Of a stretch of DNA of 64,000 bases, positions 7,671 through 15,349 are shown in pieces. Position 1 is the stretch's first letter, and each line of letters begins with the position of its first letter. A program made the translations under genes and the position numbers. Source of the stretch: a virus; IMG/VR virus record IMGVR_UViG_3300045836_000083, positions 1-64,000 of that record. One strand, written 5' to 3'. Below the pieces are notes generated by a model. That model worked only from the letters and a program-made list of their open reading frames with translations, made no database searches and had not been told where the DNA came from.

Positions 7671-7904
7671 TTATTTAGCTTTTTGCATAGATACATGCAA
7701 AGTAATTTTTTTTACTAGTTTTTGCCGGCATTTTTCAACTTGGCCCATTGGTAGGATTCCCCGAACTGATAATTGAACAATAGCATCTGCATCCCTTTGA
7801 AAATGTACAATATCTTCGGCCTTATATTTAAGGTTTTGTTCTTCCAATTGCTCAGAAAGTCTAGGAGCCAAAGCCCCGAACCTAATTATACAATTTAAAC
7901 CCAT
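7671..7904 (-). CDS. hypothetical protein
   Basis: 77 residues with a basic C-terminal tail (KKITLHVSMQKAK). No recognised motif. Leftward early cluster. Confidence 0.6.
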   Translation of the reverse strand: MGLNCIIRFGALAPRLSEQLEEQNLKYKAEDIVHFQRDADAIVQLSVRGILPMGQVEKCRQKLVKKITLHVSMQKAK

Positions 7905-7960
7905 TGTTGATTATTTTAAGAGTTGTTTAACCTTATTACTATAATAGGATATTAGTTGTT

Positions 7961-8455
7961 TTAGTGTTTATAAACTAAGGATTCTAATTTTGAATAAAAT
8001 TTTAGAGCGCGCTCTTGATCAGTAAGTAAAGGAGCCAGTATGTGAAAACGTTCTTTAATGTCATCCCAGTCTGCCATTGAAGGCCATTTATCTAATCCTT
8101 GGCTATCTAAGTTAGTATGACAACCTCCAAACATAGCTCGTTCTACACAGTTTAATGGATGGTACATTACTGATTCAAAAATAGCTTTTGGAAATATATG
8201 ACAACAACTACCACGGAAAAATGTGTCATCTTTCTTGGAGGATGGCTGACCACAACCACATTGACAAGTACCGGTTAATTCCTTTCTTCTAGCCTTAAAC
8301 CATTGTTCCATTAAGGTATCATCATCGCCACGTAGTTTTTTTTCTTCTGCTTCCTGGGCTAATTTCTTTTTGCTTTTGCGCGGGATGGTGTAGACTTTCT
8401 TTTTTTTCGGATACTGTGCTTCTTCTTTAATTCGTTGTAACTCGCGTAGACCCAT
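7961..8455 (-). CDS. NinG/HNH-like recombination protein
   Basis: 164 residues. A basic N-terminus (KKKKVYTIPRKSKKK) precedes a zinc-dependent HNH-type core: CQCGCGQ, then CCHIFPKAIFESVMYHPLN, then FGGCHTNLD. This order (Cys cluster, H-I-x-P-K, H/N-P-x-N, G-C-H-x-x-D) is that of NinG (lambda Rap)-like proteins and related HNH relatives, which act on branched DNA during recombination. A role with the phage RecA is plausible. Its nuclease activity is inferred only. Confidence 0.65.
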   Translation of the reverse strand: MGLRELQRIKEEAQYPKKKKVYTIPRKSKKKLAQEAEEKKLRGDDDTLMEQWFKARRKELTGTCQCGCGQPSSKKDDTFFRGSCCHIFPKAIFESVMYHPLNCVERAMFGGCHTNLDSQGLDKWPSMADWDDIKERFHILAPLLTDQERALKFYSKLESLVYKH

Positions 8456-8473
8456 AAAACCAAGTTTAAATAG

Positions 8474-8716
8474 TTATTCATTTGATTCAATGTTTTCGCT
8501 AAAATTAAGAATATCGGTCGGGATAGGCCTTTTAGATTGTTTTGCTACTTGCAATTGCAGATTGGATGTTCTTACAATTTCACGTGCTTGTGTTGCGATT
8601 GAGTCAGCAGCCCCAGCATCCATTTCTCCATCTTTAACCTTATTCAAGGTTTCCCATAAAACAGTTTTTAGATTAGTGGCGGTAAGTTTGAGGTCTGGTT
8701 TAGCATTTTTTGCCAT
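8474..8716 (-). CDS. conserved small phage protein
   Basis: 80 residues, helical. The pattern LKLTATNLKTVLWETLNKVKDGEMDAG ... ADSIATQAREIVRT resembles small phage proteins found beside recombination genes, of unknown role. It overlaps the 3' end of the upstream gene by 49 bases. Confidence 0.6.
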   Translation of the reverse strand: MAKNAKPDLKLTATNLKTVLWETLNKVKDGEMDAGAADSIATQAREIVRTSNLQLQVAKQSKRPIPTDILNFSENIESNE

Positions 8717-9213
8717 AAACGTTTTCTTTTAATTGATTTGTTATAGATTTTGTTTTCACGTTTTGCCTGTCGGGCATCAATTTCATTTTCGAGGTTTTTT
8801 AAAACAATAGCCGCCTCCCAATATTCGCCATAAAATTTCTTAGCCCTATATTGCTCATCATATCTTTGTTTATACTTTTTGTATTTAGGCTGTTTACAAT
8901 ACATTATATGGAAAGGCATTCTTTTTCGTCGTATTTCTTTATATTTTTCTGTATTGACCTTATAATCTAGTTGAAATGCAACCGCATTTTGAAGATATTC
9001 CAAATCGACTTCCTCATCAGTCCGAGATATCCTTAAAAAAAGATCATATAAAGATTTTATAAAAACCTTTTCGTCGTTGCTTTCATTAATTCTATGATTA
9101 AGGCCGCAACATTTTAGTGAACAAAATAATTTTGCACCTAATTTCATTGCTCTATTGTAGTGCCCTGTACTCTTTTCTGTATCCTTACCGCAATGAACAC
9201 ATTTTACAATCAT
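8668..9213 (-). CDS. zinc-finger phage protein
   Basis: 181 residues. The N-terminal CVHCGKDT ... FCSLKCCGLNHR is a C-x2-C ... C-x3-C finger of the same type as on the phage RecA. The rest is basic, helical and Tyr/Lys-rich (YKEIRRKRMPFH, KYKKYKQRYDEQYRAKKF). Nucleic-acid binding is likely by composition. It follows the RHH gene by one base. Confidence 0.65.
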   Translation of the reverse strand: MIVKCVHCGKDTEKSTGHYNRAMKLGAKLFCSLKCCGLNHRINESNDEKVFIKSLYDLFLRISRTDEEVDLEYLQNAVAFQLDYKVNTEKYKEIRRKRMPFHIMYCKQPKYKKYKQRYDEQYRAKKFYGEYWEAAIVLKNLENEIDARQAKRENKIYNKSIKRKRLWQKMLNQTSNLPPLI

Positions 9214-9214
9214 G

Positions 9215-9412
9215 TTATTTAGTTCTTAAGTTATTACCTTTTACTACAACAACCTTTTTGTTTTTACCTCCATTTTCTCGAAATTCCTTCGCTTCTTTTA
9301 ACAATACTTCAATAGTTTTACTAAAGCTAATAAGCCCCCTTTCTGGTTGCATTTCTATCCACTCTACTAAACTATTAGGAATGGTTGCTGTTATCTGTTT
9401 TGTTTCTGCCAC
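9215..9412 (-). CDS. ribbon-helix-helix regulator
   Basis: 65 residues. An N-terminal strand ITATIP, a helix NSLVEWIEMQPE and a second helix FSKTIEVLLKEA form the Arc/CopG-type ribbon-helix-helix layout, with a basic tail. It is the first leftward gene at a divergent intergenic region that carries a palindrome between the two start codons, so it probably controls its own promoter and the rightward one. DNA target inferred. Confidence 0.7.
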   Translation of the reverse strand: MAETKQITATIPNSLVEWIEMQPERGLISFSKTIEVLLKEAKEFRENGGKNKKVVVVKGNNLRTK

Positions 9413-9430
9413 AATTAATTATTTCATGTA

Positions 9431-9448
9431 AAGTAAAATAAATTACTT
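9431..9448. promoter_or_regulatory. palindromic operator candidate
   Basis: AAGTAA (9431-9436) and TTACTT (9443-9448) form an inverted repeat around a 6-base AT core. It overlaps the -33 TTG of the rightward promoter and lies between divergent genes, one of which encodes an RHH regulator. A repressor-binding role is inferred. Confidence 0.5.
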
Positions 9449-9477
9449 GGTATTTCAAAATAAACTTTTTAAATTTG
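9447..9477 (+). promoter_or_regulatory. Bacteroidota-type promoter for the 9.5 kb operon
   Basis: TTG (9447-9449), a 20-base spacer and TAAATTTG (9470-9477), an exact match to the TAnnTTTG -7 consensus of Bacteroidota. Transcription would begin near 9484, just ahead of the ATG at 9500. Confidence 0.7.
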
Positions 9478-9499
9478 TTTTCAACAAAGAGAAACTAGC

Positions 9500-9883
9500 A
9501 TGAAAGAGTCAATAGTAGACATATCCCTTTATGAAATGAGGCGGCGTTTCCCGAATAAAAAAAGGGTGACATTAGAAGAAATATTTAGAGATATGGAGCG
9601 GGTATTTGGATTTAATCCCGTTAAGTGTTTATCATCTTGCAGGAAAAGACACTTAGTTATATACCGTTCTATATTTTGTTATGTTACAAGGGTATATTGT
9701 GGATTTGGATTAAAAGAAATAGGCGACTTTTTAAATGGCCGTGATCATACCACTGTATACCATAGCACCCAATCTGCTAAGTTTTACATTTTACATAATG
9801 ATCCTACATTTATTGAATATTGGGATATATACATAACCAACTCAACTCTTTGGAAAGAACATTTATCAGTTAAAAATATTTAA
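9500..9883 (+). CDS. stand-alone DnaA domain IV-like protein
   Basis: 127 residues. The C-terminal two-thirds has the layout of the DNA-binding domain IV of DnaA: CRKRHLVIYRSIFCYVTR, then LKEIGDFLNGRDHTTVYHS, with the DnaA signature GRDHTTV at residues 80-86. The AAA+ ATPase domain is absent. It could bind DnaA boxes in phage or host DNA, marking an origin or competing with host DnaA (inference). First gene of the long rightward transcript, behind a consensus promoter. Confidence 0.85.
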   Translation: MKESIVDISLYEMRRRFPNKKRVTLEEIFRDMERVFGFNPVKCLSSCRKRHLVIYRSIFCYVTRVYCGFGLKEIGDFLNGRDHTTVYHSTQSAKFYILHNDPTFIEYWDIYITNSTLWKEHLSVKNI

Positions 9884-9886
9884 TCA

Positions 9887-10126
9887 ATGGCAGGATTAAC
9901 AGTGAAGGAATTTGTAACGGCAGGTAACTTTGTAACATTTGATAGTTTCAGGGCCGGAATATTTTATTATAATATTTCTCATAGAATATCTCTGGAAAGA
10001 TACCAGTTTCAGGTACCTATAGAAGATATTGGTGGTTCTACATTACTGAATAGGGATAAATCAGTCACATTTATGAGATGGATACGTAAGTCAATTGATA
10101 GTGGTACGATGGTTAAAATCAAATAA
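9887..10126 (+). CDS. conserved small phage protein
   Basis: 79 residues. FDSFRAGIFYYNI, FQVPIEDIGGSTLLNRDKSVTFMRWIRKSI resembles a family of small Bacteroidota phage proteins with the end pattern DK-x2-x-MR-x-IRK. Function unknown. Three bases after the DnaA-IV gene. Confidence 0.65.
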   Translation: MAGLTVKEFVTAGNFVTFDSFRAGIFYYNISHRISLERYQFQVPIEDIGGSTLLNRDKSVTFMRWIRKSIDSGTMVKIK

Positions 10127-10134
10127 TTAAACAG

Positions 10135-10545
10135 ATGAACAGGGAAATTAAATTTAGAGTTTGGGATGCTAAGGCAAAGTTTATGTGTGATTCGGGTAGA
10201 ATCCCCGATGGCGTACCACATATGAAATATGAAGTTGGACTGTCTGTATCACCAAAAGGTTGGCATACTGGTATTGATGGGTTACATATACCTTGGAATG
10301 ATCCAGATTTACCAATAATGCAATGGACAGGTATCGTTGATAAATTTGATACTGACGTATATGAAGATGACTTCATTGAAATAACATGGAAAGATAACGA
10401 TACTACAATCGAACGAATAACATGGGATGACAAATATGCCTATTGGAAATATGGTAATAACCCGCTTTGTGAAATTATTGAAGATAAGAATGATTTTAAA
10501 GTTATTGGAAACACATATTCAAACCCTGAATACCTAAACAAATAA
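10135..10545 (+). CDS. YopX-like protein
   Basis: 136 residues. The start REIKFRVWDAKAKFM, the middle IMQWTGIVDK and YEDDFIEI, and the end FKVIGNTYSNPEYL match the YopX family (Bacillus phage SPBc2 YopX), common in phages and of unknown function. The usual 'GLKDKNGKEIYEGDI' segment is degenerate here. Tandem with a second YopX-like gene. Confidence 0.85.
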   Translation: MNREIKFRVWDAKAKFMCDSGRIPDGVPHMKYEVGLSVSPKGWHTGIDGLHIPWNDPDLPIMQWTGIVDKFDTDVYEDDFIEITWKDNDTTIERITWDDKYAYWKYGNNPLCEIIEDKNDFKVIGNTYSNPEYLNK

Positions 10546-10548
10546 AGC

Positions 10549-10983
10549 ATGGATAATTCACGATTTAAGTTCAGAGCATGGGATAAAGCTACAAATAGAA
10601 TGCTTGAAACTGGTTTTCATATCTTGGGTGAAGTAACTTGTTTTGATATTATTACACAGAAGTTAATGGAGGAACCTTTAGGTAAAACCACGTTAGAAAG
10701 AATAGGTGATGTAATTATAATGCAATGGACTGGATTTAAAGACGACAAAGGAATTGATATATATGAGGGGGATATTATAAAAGTATTTTCGTCTTCCGTA
10801 AAATATTATGAGGTATTTTTTAAAAATGGCACTTTTCGGCTAAGATACCAATTGGATTCTGGTGAATTTTATGATTGGGGGCCATTATTTAGATTATTTG
10901 AAATAGCCACGGAAAAAGATATTCAAACAACTATTGAAGTTATAGGTAAAATATACTCTAACCCTGAACTCTTAAATAAATAA
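10549..10983 (+). CDS. YopX-like protein
   Basis: 144 residues. RFKFRAWDKATNRML, IMQWTGFKDDKGIDIYEGDIIKV and IEVIGKIYSNPELLNK are textbook YopX features. It starts 3 bases after the other YopX-like gene, and the two probably arose by duplication or repeated acquisition. Function unknown. Confidence 0.9.
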   Translation: MDNSRFKFRAWDKATNRMLETGFHILGEVTCFDIITQKLMEEPLGKTTLERIGDVIIMQWTGFKDDKGIDIYEGDIIKVFSSSVKYYEVFFKNGTFRLRYQLDSGEFYDWGPLFRLFEIATEKDIQTTIEVIGKIYSNPELLNK

Positions 10984-10986
10984 TGT

Positions 10987-11277
10987 ATGTACCAAGAAAT
11001 ATATGAGATACCAGATAGTGTAAAAGATTTATTTGCACAAGGCGAAAGTAGTTATCGTATTATAAACTATAATCCAGGTATGGAAATGGACAATATACAA
11101 TCCATGAAACATTTCCTTGTCTGTATTGGTGCTTCTAGCGAAAATATAGAATGTGATGACGGCACCCAAGTAACATTAAAGCATCCGGATTATCCTAATT
11201 GGATGGTTATTGATGCAGGAGGTTTAGGAGACTTCTTTTCTCATAGTTTTATGGTTACTAAATATATCCCCGGTTAA
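10987..11277 (+). CDS. hypothetical protein
   Basis: 96 residues, no membrane segment, no recognised motif. Begins 3 bases after the second YopX-like gene. Function unknown. Confidence 0.65.
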   Translation: MYQEIYEIPDSVKDLFAQGESSYRIINYNPGMEMDNIQSMKHFLVCIGASSENIECDDGTQVTLKHPDYPNWMVIDAGGLGDFFSHSFMVTKYIPG

Positions 11278-11288
11278 AAATAAAAGTT

Positions 11289-11489
11289 ATGACAGACAAA
11301 CAATGGGAAGAAAAAATAAATAACTTTTTATCAGCTATTGAACAAGTTAGAGATAAGCATAAATTTGAATCAGCAATGATCTTAGGCGCTTCGGAATATA
11401 CCTTTAGAATAAAATCAATGCACGATGATAAAGCAGCAGCATATGACTTTGTGTTAAGAAAACTTAAACGTCAATTTAACCTAAAATAA
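11289..11489 (+). CDS. hypothetical helical protein
   Basis: 66 residues, mostly helical (KQWEEKINNFLSAIEQVRDK). No family recognised. Confidence 0.6.
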   Translation: MTDKQWEEKINNFLSAIEQVRDKHKFESAMILGASEYTFRIKSMHDDKAAAYDFVLRKLKRQFNLK

Positions 11490-11495
11490 AACATC

Positions 11496-11696
11496 ATGGC
11501 ACATCCTTGTATACATTGTGGGGGGGAATGTTATTGCTCCGGGTCATGGGACGACATTATAGTAGACCATACGCCTAAAAGCTGTAAAGGTTGCGGTTGT
11601 GAATCATTCTTGGATTGGGAAGATAATGACTGTGATAATTATTGGGATGATGACGAAGAAGATTTAGAAATACTAGATTCACCAAATAAAGTATAA
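11496..11696 (+). CDS. cysteine-rich acidic protein
   Basis: 66 residues. PCIHCGGECYCSGSWDD and SCKGCGCE give seven cysteines in the first half, likely a small metal-binding knuckle, followed by a strongly acidic tail (WDDDEEDLE). The finger plus acidic tail resembles small phage proteins of unknown function. Confidence 0.65.
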   Translation: MAHPCIHCGGECYCSGSWDDIIVDHTPKSCKGCGCESFLDWEDNDCDNYWDDDEEDLEILDSPNKV

Positions 11697-11698
11697 AT

Positions 11699-12097
11699 AT
11701 GCCCGGACTACGAATAGCAAAAGCAACAGAAGATGATATTGATACAACCAGAAACTTTCTCCAATCCTGTGAAGTCTTTTGGGATAATAGACAAATATTT
11801 TCATTACGAGAACTAGAAAGTGATTGGGAAAACTGGGACGATGATGACCCTGATAAAATAGAATTAAAGAAAATTCAGCGAGAGCTAGCAGACGAGGAGG
11901 GTATAAAAATAAAGTTTCTAGATAATCGTTTAGTAATTTACGAATATATCAAAAGAAAATACAAACGAGCAGATAATAAATGGGGCCGTGTAATTATGGC
12001 TGCCGATATACTTATTGATAATTGCTGTGATCCCACAGAAAATCACTTAGCATTTTATCCTGCTTTTGAAATGTTTCACGTTGCGCCTGAACAATAA
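11699..12097 (+). CDS. hypothetical protein
   Basis: 132 residues, acidic and aromatic. The start LRIAKATEDDIDTTRNFLQ resembles the first strand and helix of a GNAT acetyltransferase, but no acetyl-CoA motif can be seen, so no function is assigned. Two bases after the Cys-rich gene. Confidence 0.65.
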   Translation: MPGLRIAKATEDDIDTTRNFLQSCEVFWDNRQIFSLRELESDWENWDDDDPDKIELKKIQRELADEEGIKIKFLDNRLVIYEYIKRKYKRADNKWGRVIMAADILIDNCCDPTENHLAFYPAFEMFHVAPEQ

Positions 12098-12119
12098 TTA
12101 CCTGATTAGTTTCTAAAAT

Positions 12120-12614
12120 ATGAAAACCATAACCTTTAGGCCACTTCGTAGAGTTAAAAAGACCGGTAAAATCACTGTTGCATCCTACATGCAATGGAAT
12201 AAGGTAAGGTGTGGGGATTATAATAAATTCACCCTAGTAGTAGATACAGAATATAAACAATTACCGCTTGATGAATTTGTTTATGACCATAAAGGCGAAC
12301 TACTCTATTTCTTTGATTATAATCCTGCCGATGTTCCAGTGTTCCAAAGTAATAAACTAATGACACTCGACGAAATGATCGGTAACAACAAAATGTATGG
12401 TATTCTTTGGGATTATGGAGGACGTGTAAATTATCACATGAGAGGAGCCGATTGTGTTGGAACACCAACATTTAGTCATTGGACGGCTGATTATATTGCT
12501 GATTATTGGAAAGAACCAAATGATTTTGAACCATTAACAGTTAAGACTGTGGTAACCTGGTTTGGATGGTTCTTGTACCAATTACAAAATTCATATTTAC
12601 AAATGGGTAAATAA
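12120..12614 (+). CDS. hypothetical protein
   Basis: 164 residues, rich in Trp/Tyr/Phe and strand-forming. No motif recognised. Part of the rightward early/middle operon. Confidence 0.65.
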   Translation: MKTITFRPLRRVKKTGKITVASYMQWNKVRCGDYNKFTLVVDTEYKQLPLDEFVYDHKGELLYFFDYNPADVPVFQSNKLMTLDEMIGNNKMYGILWDYGGRVNYHMRGADCVGTPTFSHWTADYIADYWKEPNDFEPLTVKTVVTWFGWFLYQLQNSYLQMGK

Positions 12615-12646
12615 CACTTGGTAACCTGATTAAAATATTGTAGCGT

Positions 12647-12994
12647 ATGTCAAAAAATAAAACCCAAACTAGTTTGGAAGCCTATGCTTCTTTAGGGCCT
12701 GATAAAATTAATGAAACATATCGACGTATTTTATGGGCCCTAACTCAAATAGAGGAAGGTACGTTTGAAAACATAGCTACTGCACTTAATGAAAAAGAAT
12801 CCAGGATATGGAAACGCCTTTCAGAAATGGCAAGAATGGATTTGATTTACCGAACAGAAAACAAAAGAGAATTATCAAGTGGTAGAATGGGCTATACCTG
12901 GAAGGCTACATTAAAAGGTTCTCCTACAATATCTGATCATTCACGTAAAATATCCAAGATAGCTAATACTGTAAAACAACTTAATCTTTTATGA
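12647..12994 (+). CDS. winged-helix DNA-binding protein
   Basis: 115 residues. YRRILWALTQIEEGTFENIATALNEKESRIWKRLSEMARMDLIYRT is a clear winged helix-turn-helix, with the wing in SGRMGYTWKAT. It sits immediately upstream of, and overlaps by 4 bases, the C5 methyltransferase gene, so it may regulate that gene or act in replication. Target unknown. Confidence 0.7.
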   Translation: MSKNKTQTSLEAYASLGPDKINETYRRILWALTQIEEGTFENIATALNEKESRIWKRLSEMARMDLIYRTENKRELSSGRMGYTWKATLKGSPTISDHSRKISKIANTVKQLNLL

Positions 12995-13743
12995 ATCATG
13001 GAAGTTTATTTTCTGGAATAGGAGGGTTTGATTTAGCCGCATCAGGGATGAATTGGGAAAATAAATTTCATTGTGATAAAAATTATTTTTGTCAAAAAAT
13101 ATTAAAAAAACATTTTCCTAGCTCTATTTCATATGGAGATATTAAAACAACAGATTTTACAATTTGGAGAAATAAAATTGACATCCTTTCAGGAGGATTC
13201 CCTTGTCAGCCCTATAGTATCGCAGGAAAAAGAAAAGGTATTGAAGATGAACGCCACTTGTGGCCGGAAATGCTTAGAGCAATTAGAGAAATTCAGCCAG
13301 GTTGGATTGTGGGCGAAAACGTTCGCGGCCTTATTAATTGGGACGGAGGATTGGTATTCGACCAAATGCAGGCTGACTTGGAAGCTAATGGCTACGAAAC
13401 ACTCCCGTTTCTACTTCCAGCTTGCGCCGTCAACGCTTGGCACCGCCGAGACAGAATCTGGTTTATTGCCTACTCCGACGAGTTCAGACGCAAAGGGCGA
13501 AAGCAAAGGTTGTGCAAGACACAAGAAGAGGGACATGATAAGAAGGATAACTTTACAAGATCATTACAACCAAGTAAGTTCGGAAACAATATACCCACAT
13601 CCAGAATACTTAGAAGTTCTAATGGGATTTCCGCCCAATTGGACAGAATTGTAGCTCTTGGTAATGCTGTCGTACCGCAATTAGTGTTTCAAATCTTTAA
13701 AGCTATTGATAAATACGAAAAACAACTTAATTTACTCTTATGA
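12991..13743 (+). CDS. DNA cytosine-5 methyltransferase
   Basis: Transfers methyl from SAM to cytosine C5 in phage DNA, probably protecting it from restriction. Motif I GSLFSGIGGFD (residues 4-14), motif IV PCQP with catalytic Cys72, motif VI ENV (109-111), HRRDR (151-155) and the C-terminal motif X LGNAVVPQ (223-230) are all present. At 250 residues it is short, and the stretch between HRRDR and motif X that should recognise the target (about 60 residues) is unusually small. From 13133 to 13654 a second, family-like frame overlaps it. Confidence 0.92.
   Translation: MNHGSLFSGIGGFDLAASGMNWENKFHCDKNYFCQKILKKHFPSSISYGDIKTTDFTIWRNKIDILSGGFPCQPYSIAGKRKGIEDERHLWPEMLRAIREIQPGWIVGENVRGLINWDGGLVFDQMQADLEANGYETLPFLLPACAVNAWHRRDRIWFIAYSDEFRRKGRKQRLCKTQEEGHDKKDNFTRSLQPSKFGNNIPTSRILRSSNGISAQLDRIVALGNAVVPQLVFQIFKAIDKYEKQLNLLL
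13133..13654 (+). CDS. overlapping-frame protein inside the methyltransferase gene
   Basis: 173 residues in the +1 frame of the C5 methyltransferase gene. It reads like a conserved family, not a shadow: KCLEQLEKFSQVGLWAKTF (ending at residue 64), LLIGTEDWYST (67-77), LTWK (81-84), SRFYFQL, GLLPTPTSSD (about 112-121) and the end LEVLMGFPPNWTEL. I recall this WAKTF/DWYST/LTWK/LPTPT/MGFP-x-x-W pattern from many phage proteins annotated next to or within C5 methyltransferases. Its start codon and its translation are unproven; it may begin at a later ATG or be read by frameshift. Confidence 0.6.
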   Translation: MEILKQQILQFGEIKLTSFQEDSLVSPIVSQEKEKVLKMNATCGRKCLEQLEKFSQVGLWAKTFAALLIGTEDWYSTKCRLTWKLMATKHSRFYFQLAPSTLGTAETESGLLPTPTSSDAKGESKGCARHKKRDMIRRITLQDHYNQVSSETIYPHPEYLEVLMGFPPNWTEL

Positions 13744-14111
13744 CCGTAGAAAATTTATTGAAACCAAGATACAAATTAATAGCTGATTATCCAGGTAATA
13801 TGCTAAAAATAGGACACATATTTGAGTTGGTACAACATGAATTTTTTAGCGAATACCCACATTTATTTAAGCCACTTGAATGGCATGAAGATCGTAAACC
13901 TGAAGATATTTGTGAATATGTTAAAACTAATCCAGAAAGAACAATTGAAAGTTTTGTTTCAAAAGTAATATCAGTGGAATTATTTGATGATGGTATCGGT
14001 ATATCTACAGAAAACCGTCTAGGTAAATTTCCTTATACTCACTCTAAATATTTTTTACCAGCGACAAAAGAAGAATACCAAGCATTCGTTAATTCACAAA
14101 ATTCAAAATAA
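13740..14111 (+). CDS. conserved phage protein of unknown function
   Basis: 123 residues. RYKLIADYPGNMLKIGHIFEL followed by PHLFKPLEWHEDR and a C-terminal YFLPATKEEYQAF is a recurring layout in small Bacteroidota phage proteins (a 'kyk-x-i-x-DYP ... W-x-E-R' family). No catalytic motif. Start overlaps the methyltransferase stop as ATGA. Confidence 0.7.
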   Translation: MTVENLLKPRYKLIADYPGNMLKIGHIFELVQHEFFSEYPHLFKPLEWHEDRKPEDICEYVKTNPERTIESFVSKVISVELFDDGIGISTENRLGKFPYTHSKYFLPATKEEYQAFVNSQNSK

Positions 14112-14112
14112 T

Positions 14113-14394
14113 ATGTGGCGACGTTATCGTTTTAGGACAAAATCAGTAGATGATGAAAGACCTATAATCTTTAACCGTGCATATCCTTGGTGGTGTTCTG
14201 GATATGGACTCGGAGGAACAATTAATGAACCAGGATATGATTCAGCAATTATCATAGCTTTTTTACCTTCAAACGAAGATTTAAAAAAATATTGGCCTGA
14301 TGCTTATGAAGTTGAATATACCGAACATGAAACAATTGAGTTTAGCGATCGTTTCCCAAAACCATCCTATTATGAAGAATTAAATTCAAAATAA
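14113..14394 (+). CDS. hypothetical protein
   Basis: 93 residues, aromatic-rich (YPWWCSGYGLGG). NEDLKKYWPDAYEVEYTEHE suggests a small mixed fold. One base after the upstream stop. Function unknown. Confidence 0.65.
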   Translation: MWRRYRFRTKSVDDERPIIFNRAYPWWCSGYGLGGTINEPGYDSAIIIAFLPSNEDLKKYWPDAYEVEYTEHETIEFSDRFPKPSYYEELNSK

Positions 14395-14411
14395 ATGATA
14401 CTAGAAGATAT

Positions 14412-14612
14412 ATGACAAAATACGAATATTATTTATTGGAAGAACTTTTGGGAAAACTACATCTGGAATTAAAGCACCGGTATTGCATAATTCCGGGTCA
14501 TCTTGCAGACGGATACCACATTGCTATTTACAACACAAAAAACGGAGATGTTAAAGCAACTGCTGATGCCGCAACGATCATGGATGCCGTGGCGGCTATA
14601 AATACTAAATAA
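14412..14612 (+). CDS. hypothetical protein
   Basis: 66 residues with an N-terminal helix and a strand/helix end (HIAIYNTKNGDVKATADAATIMDAV). No family recognised. Confidence 0.6.
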   Translation: MTKYEYYLLEELLGKLHLELKHRYCIIPGHLADGYHIAIYNTKNGDVKATADAATIMDAVAAINTK

Positions 14613-14617
14613 TTTAC

Positions 14618-15004
14618 ATGAAAATAAGTAAGCGCCAACGGAGATTAGAAGCCCAACGACTGCTTAATAAACCAGAAACCAAATTTGAGGCGATAGATTT
14701 AAGTAAGCCTGCATTTATTCCTGAAGGCATGACCAGGGCATTTAGAAACAATAGGTACACCGTAATGATCTACGATAACTGCAAAACAACTCATGGAACA
14801 GCAATACAAGTGCTTATCCAAAATCATTTCGACGAACCGATAAAGAACCATTGGGGCGAAATACAGCGTATTAAAAATGAAATATTTGGGCCCGAAGTAA
14901 TGGCCATTGAATATTATCCCGCAGAATCAGAATTAATAAACGACCATAATATTTATTGGATATTCATTTATCCACAAGGAGTTATCCCTAAAATATTTAC
15001 ATGA
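14618..15004 (+). CDS. hypothetical protein
   Basis: 128 residues. A basic start (KISKRQRRLEAQRLLNKPE) precedes a mixed alpha/beta domain (YTVMIYDN, VMAIEYYPAESELI, IYWIFIYPQG). No motif recognised. Last gene before the promoter gap at 15005-15135. Confidence 0.65.
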   Translation: MKISKRQRRLEAQRLLNKPETKFEAIDLSKPAFIPEGMTRAFRNNRYTVMIYDNCKTTHGTAIQVLIQNHFDEPIKNHWGEIQRIKNEIFGPEVMAIEYYPAESELINDHNIYWIFIYPQGVIPKIFT

Positions 15005-15084
15005 AAAACCACACGATCAATAACCGTTCCCAGTTCCAATAATCCTATCTTACCTCACTGTGTACAAAAAAATACTCAATAAAT

Positions 15085-15116
15085 TTTGTTAATTCAAAAC
15101 CTGTGCCGTAGCATTG
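15085..15116 (+). promoter_or_regulatory. Bacteroidota-type promoter for the replication genes
   Basis: TTTG (15085-15088), a 20-base spacer and TAGCATTG (15109-15116), one mismatch from TAnnTTTG. It lies in a 131-base gap and would start transcription about a dozen bases before the ATG at 15136. Confidence 0.55.
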
Positions 15117-15135
15117 TGTCTTAATATTTACCCAA

Positions 15136-15339
15136 ATGACTTTAACCCCTTTAGATGAAATAGCTATTGAAGCTCAATACAAAGCTATTATCCAGGTTTT
15201 AGAACAAGTGGACTTCAATAAGTCTAAAGCCGCAACTTTACTCCAAATAGACCGTAAAACACTTTATAATAAAATTCACGCATACAAAGAATTGAAAGCC
15301 ATAAGGGCTTCCGGTAATCCTATTCCTGAAACCCTTTAA
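15136..15339 (+). CDS. Fis-type helix-turn-helix protein
   Basis: 67 residues. YKAIIQVLEQVDFNKSKAATLLQIDRKTLYNKIHAYKEL is the Fis-family (HTH_8) helix-turn-helix seen at the C-terminus of NtrC-type activators and in Fis. Here it is almost the whole protein. It may bend or mark DNA for the replication genes that follow, or regulate transcription (inference). It stands behind its own promoter. Confidence 0.75.
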   Translation: MTLTPLDEIAIEAQYKAIIQVLEQVDFNKSKAATLLQIDRKTLYNKIHAYKELKAIRASGNPIPETL

Positions 15340-15349
15340 AAAATGAGGC

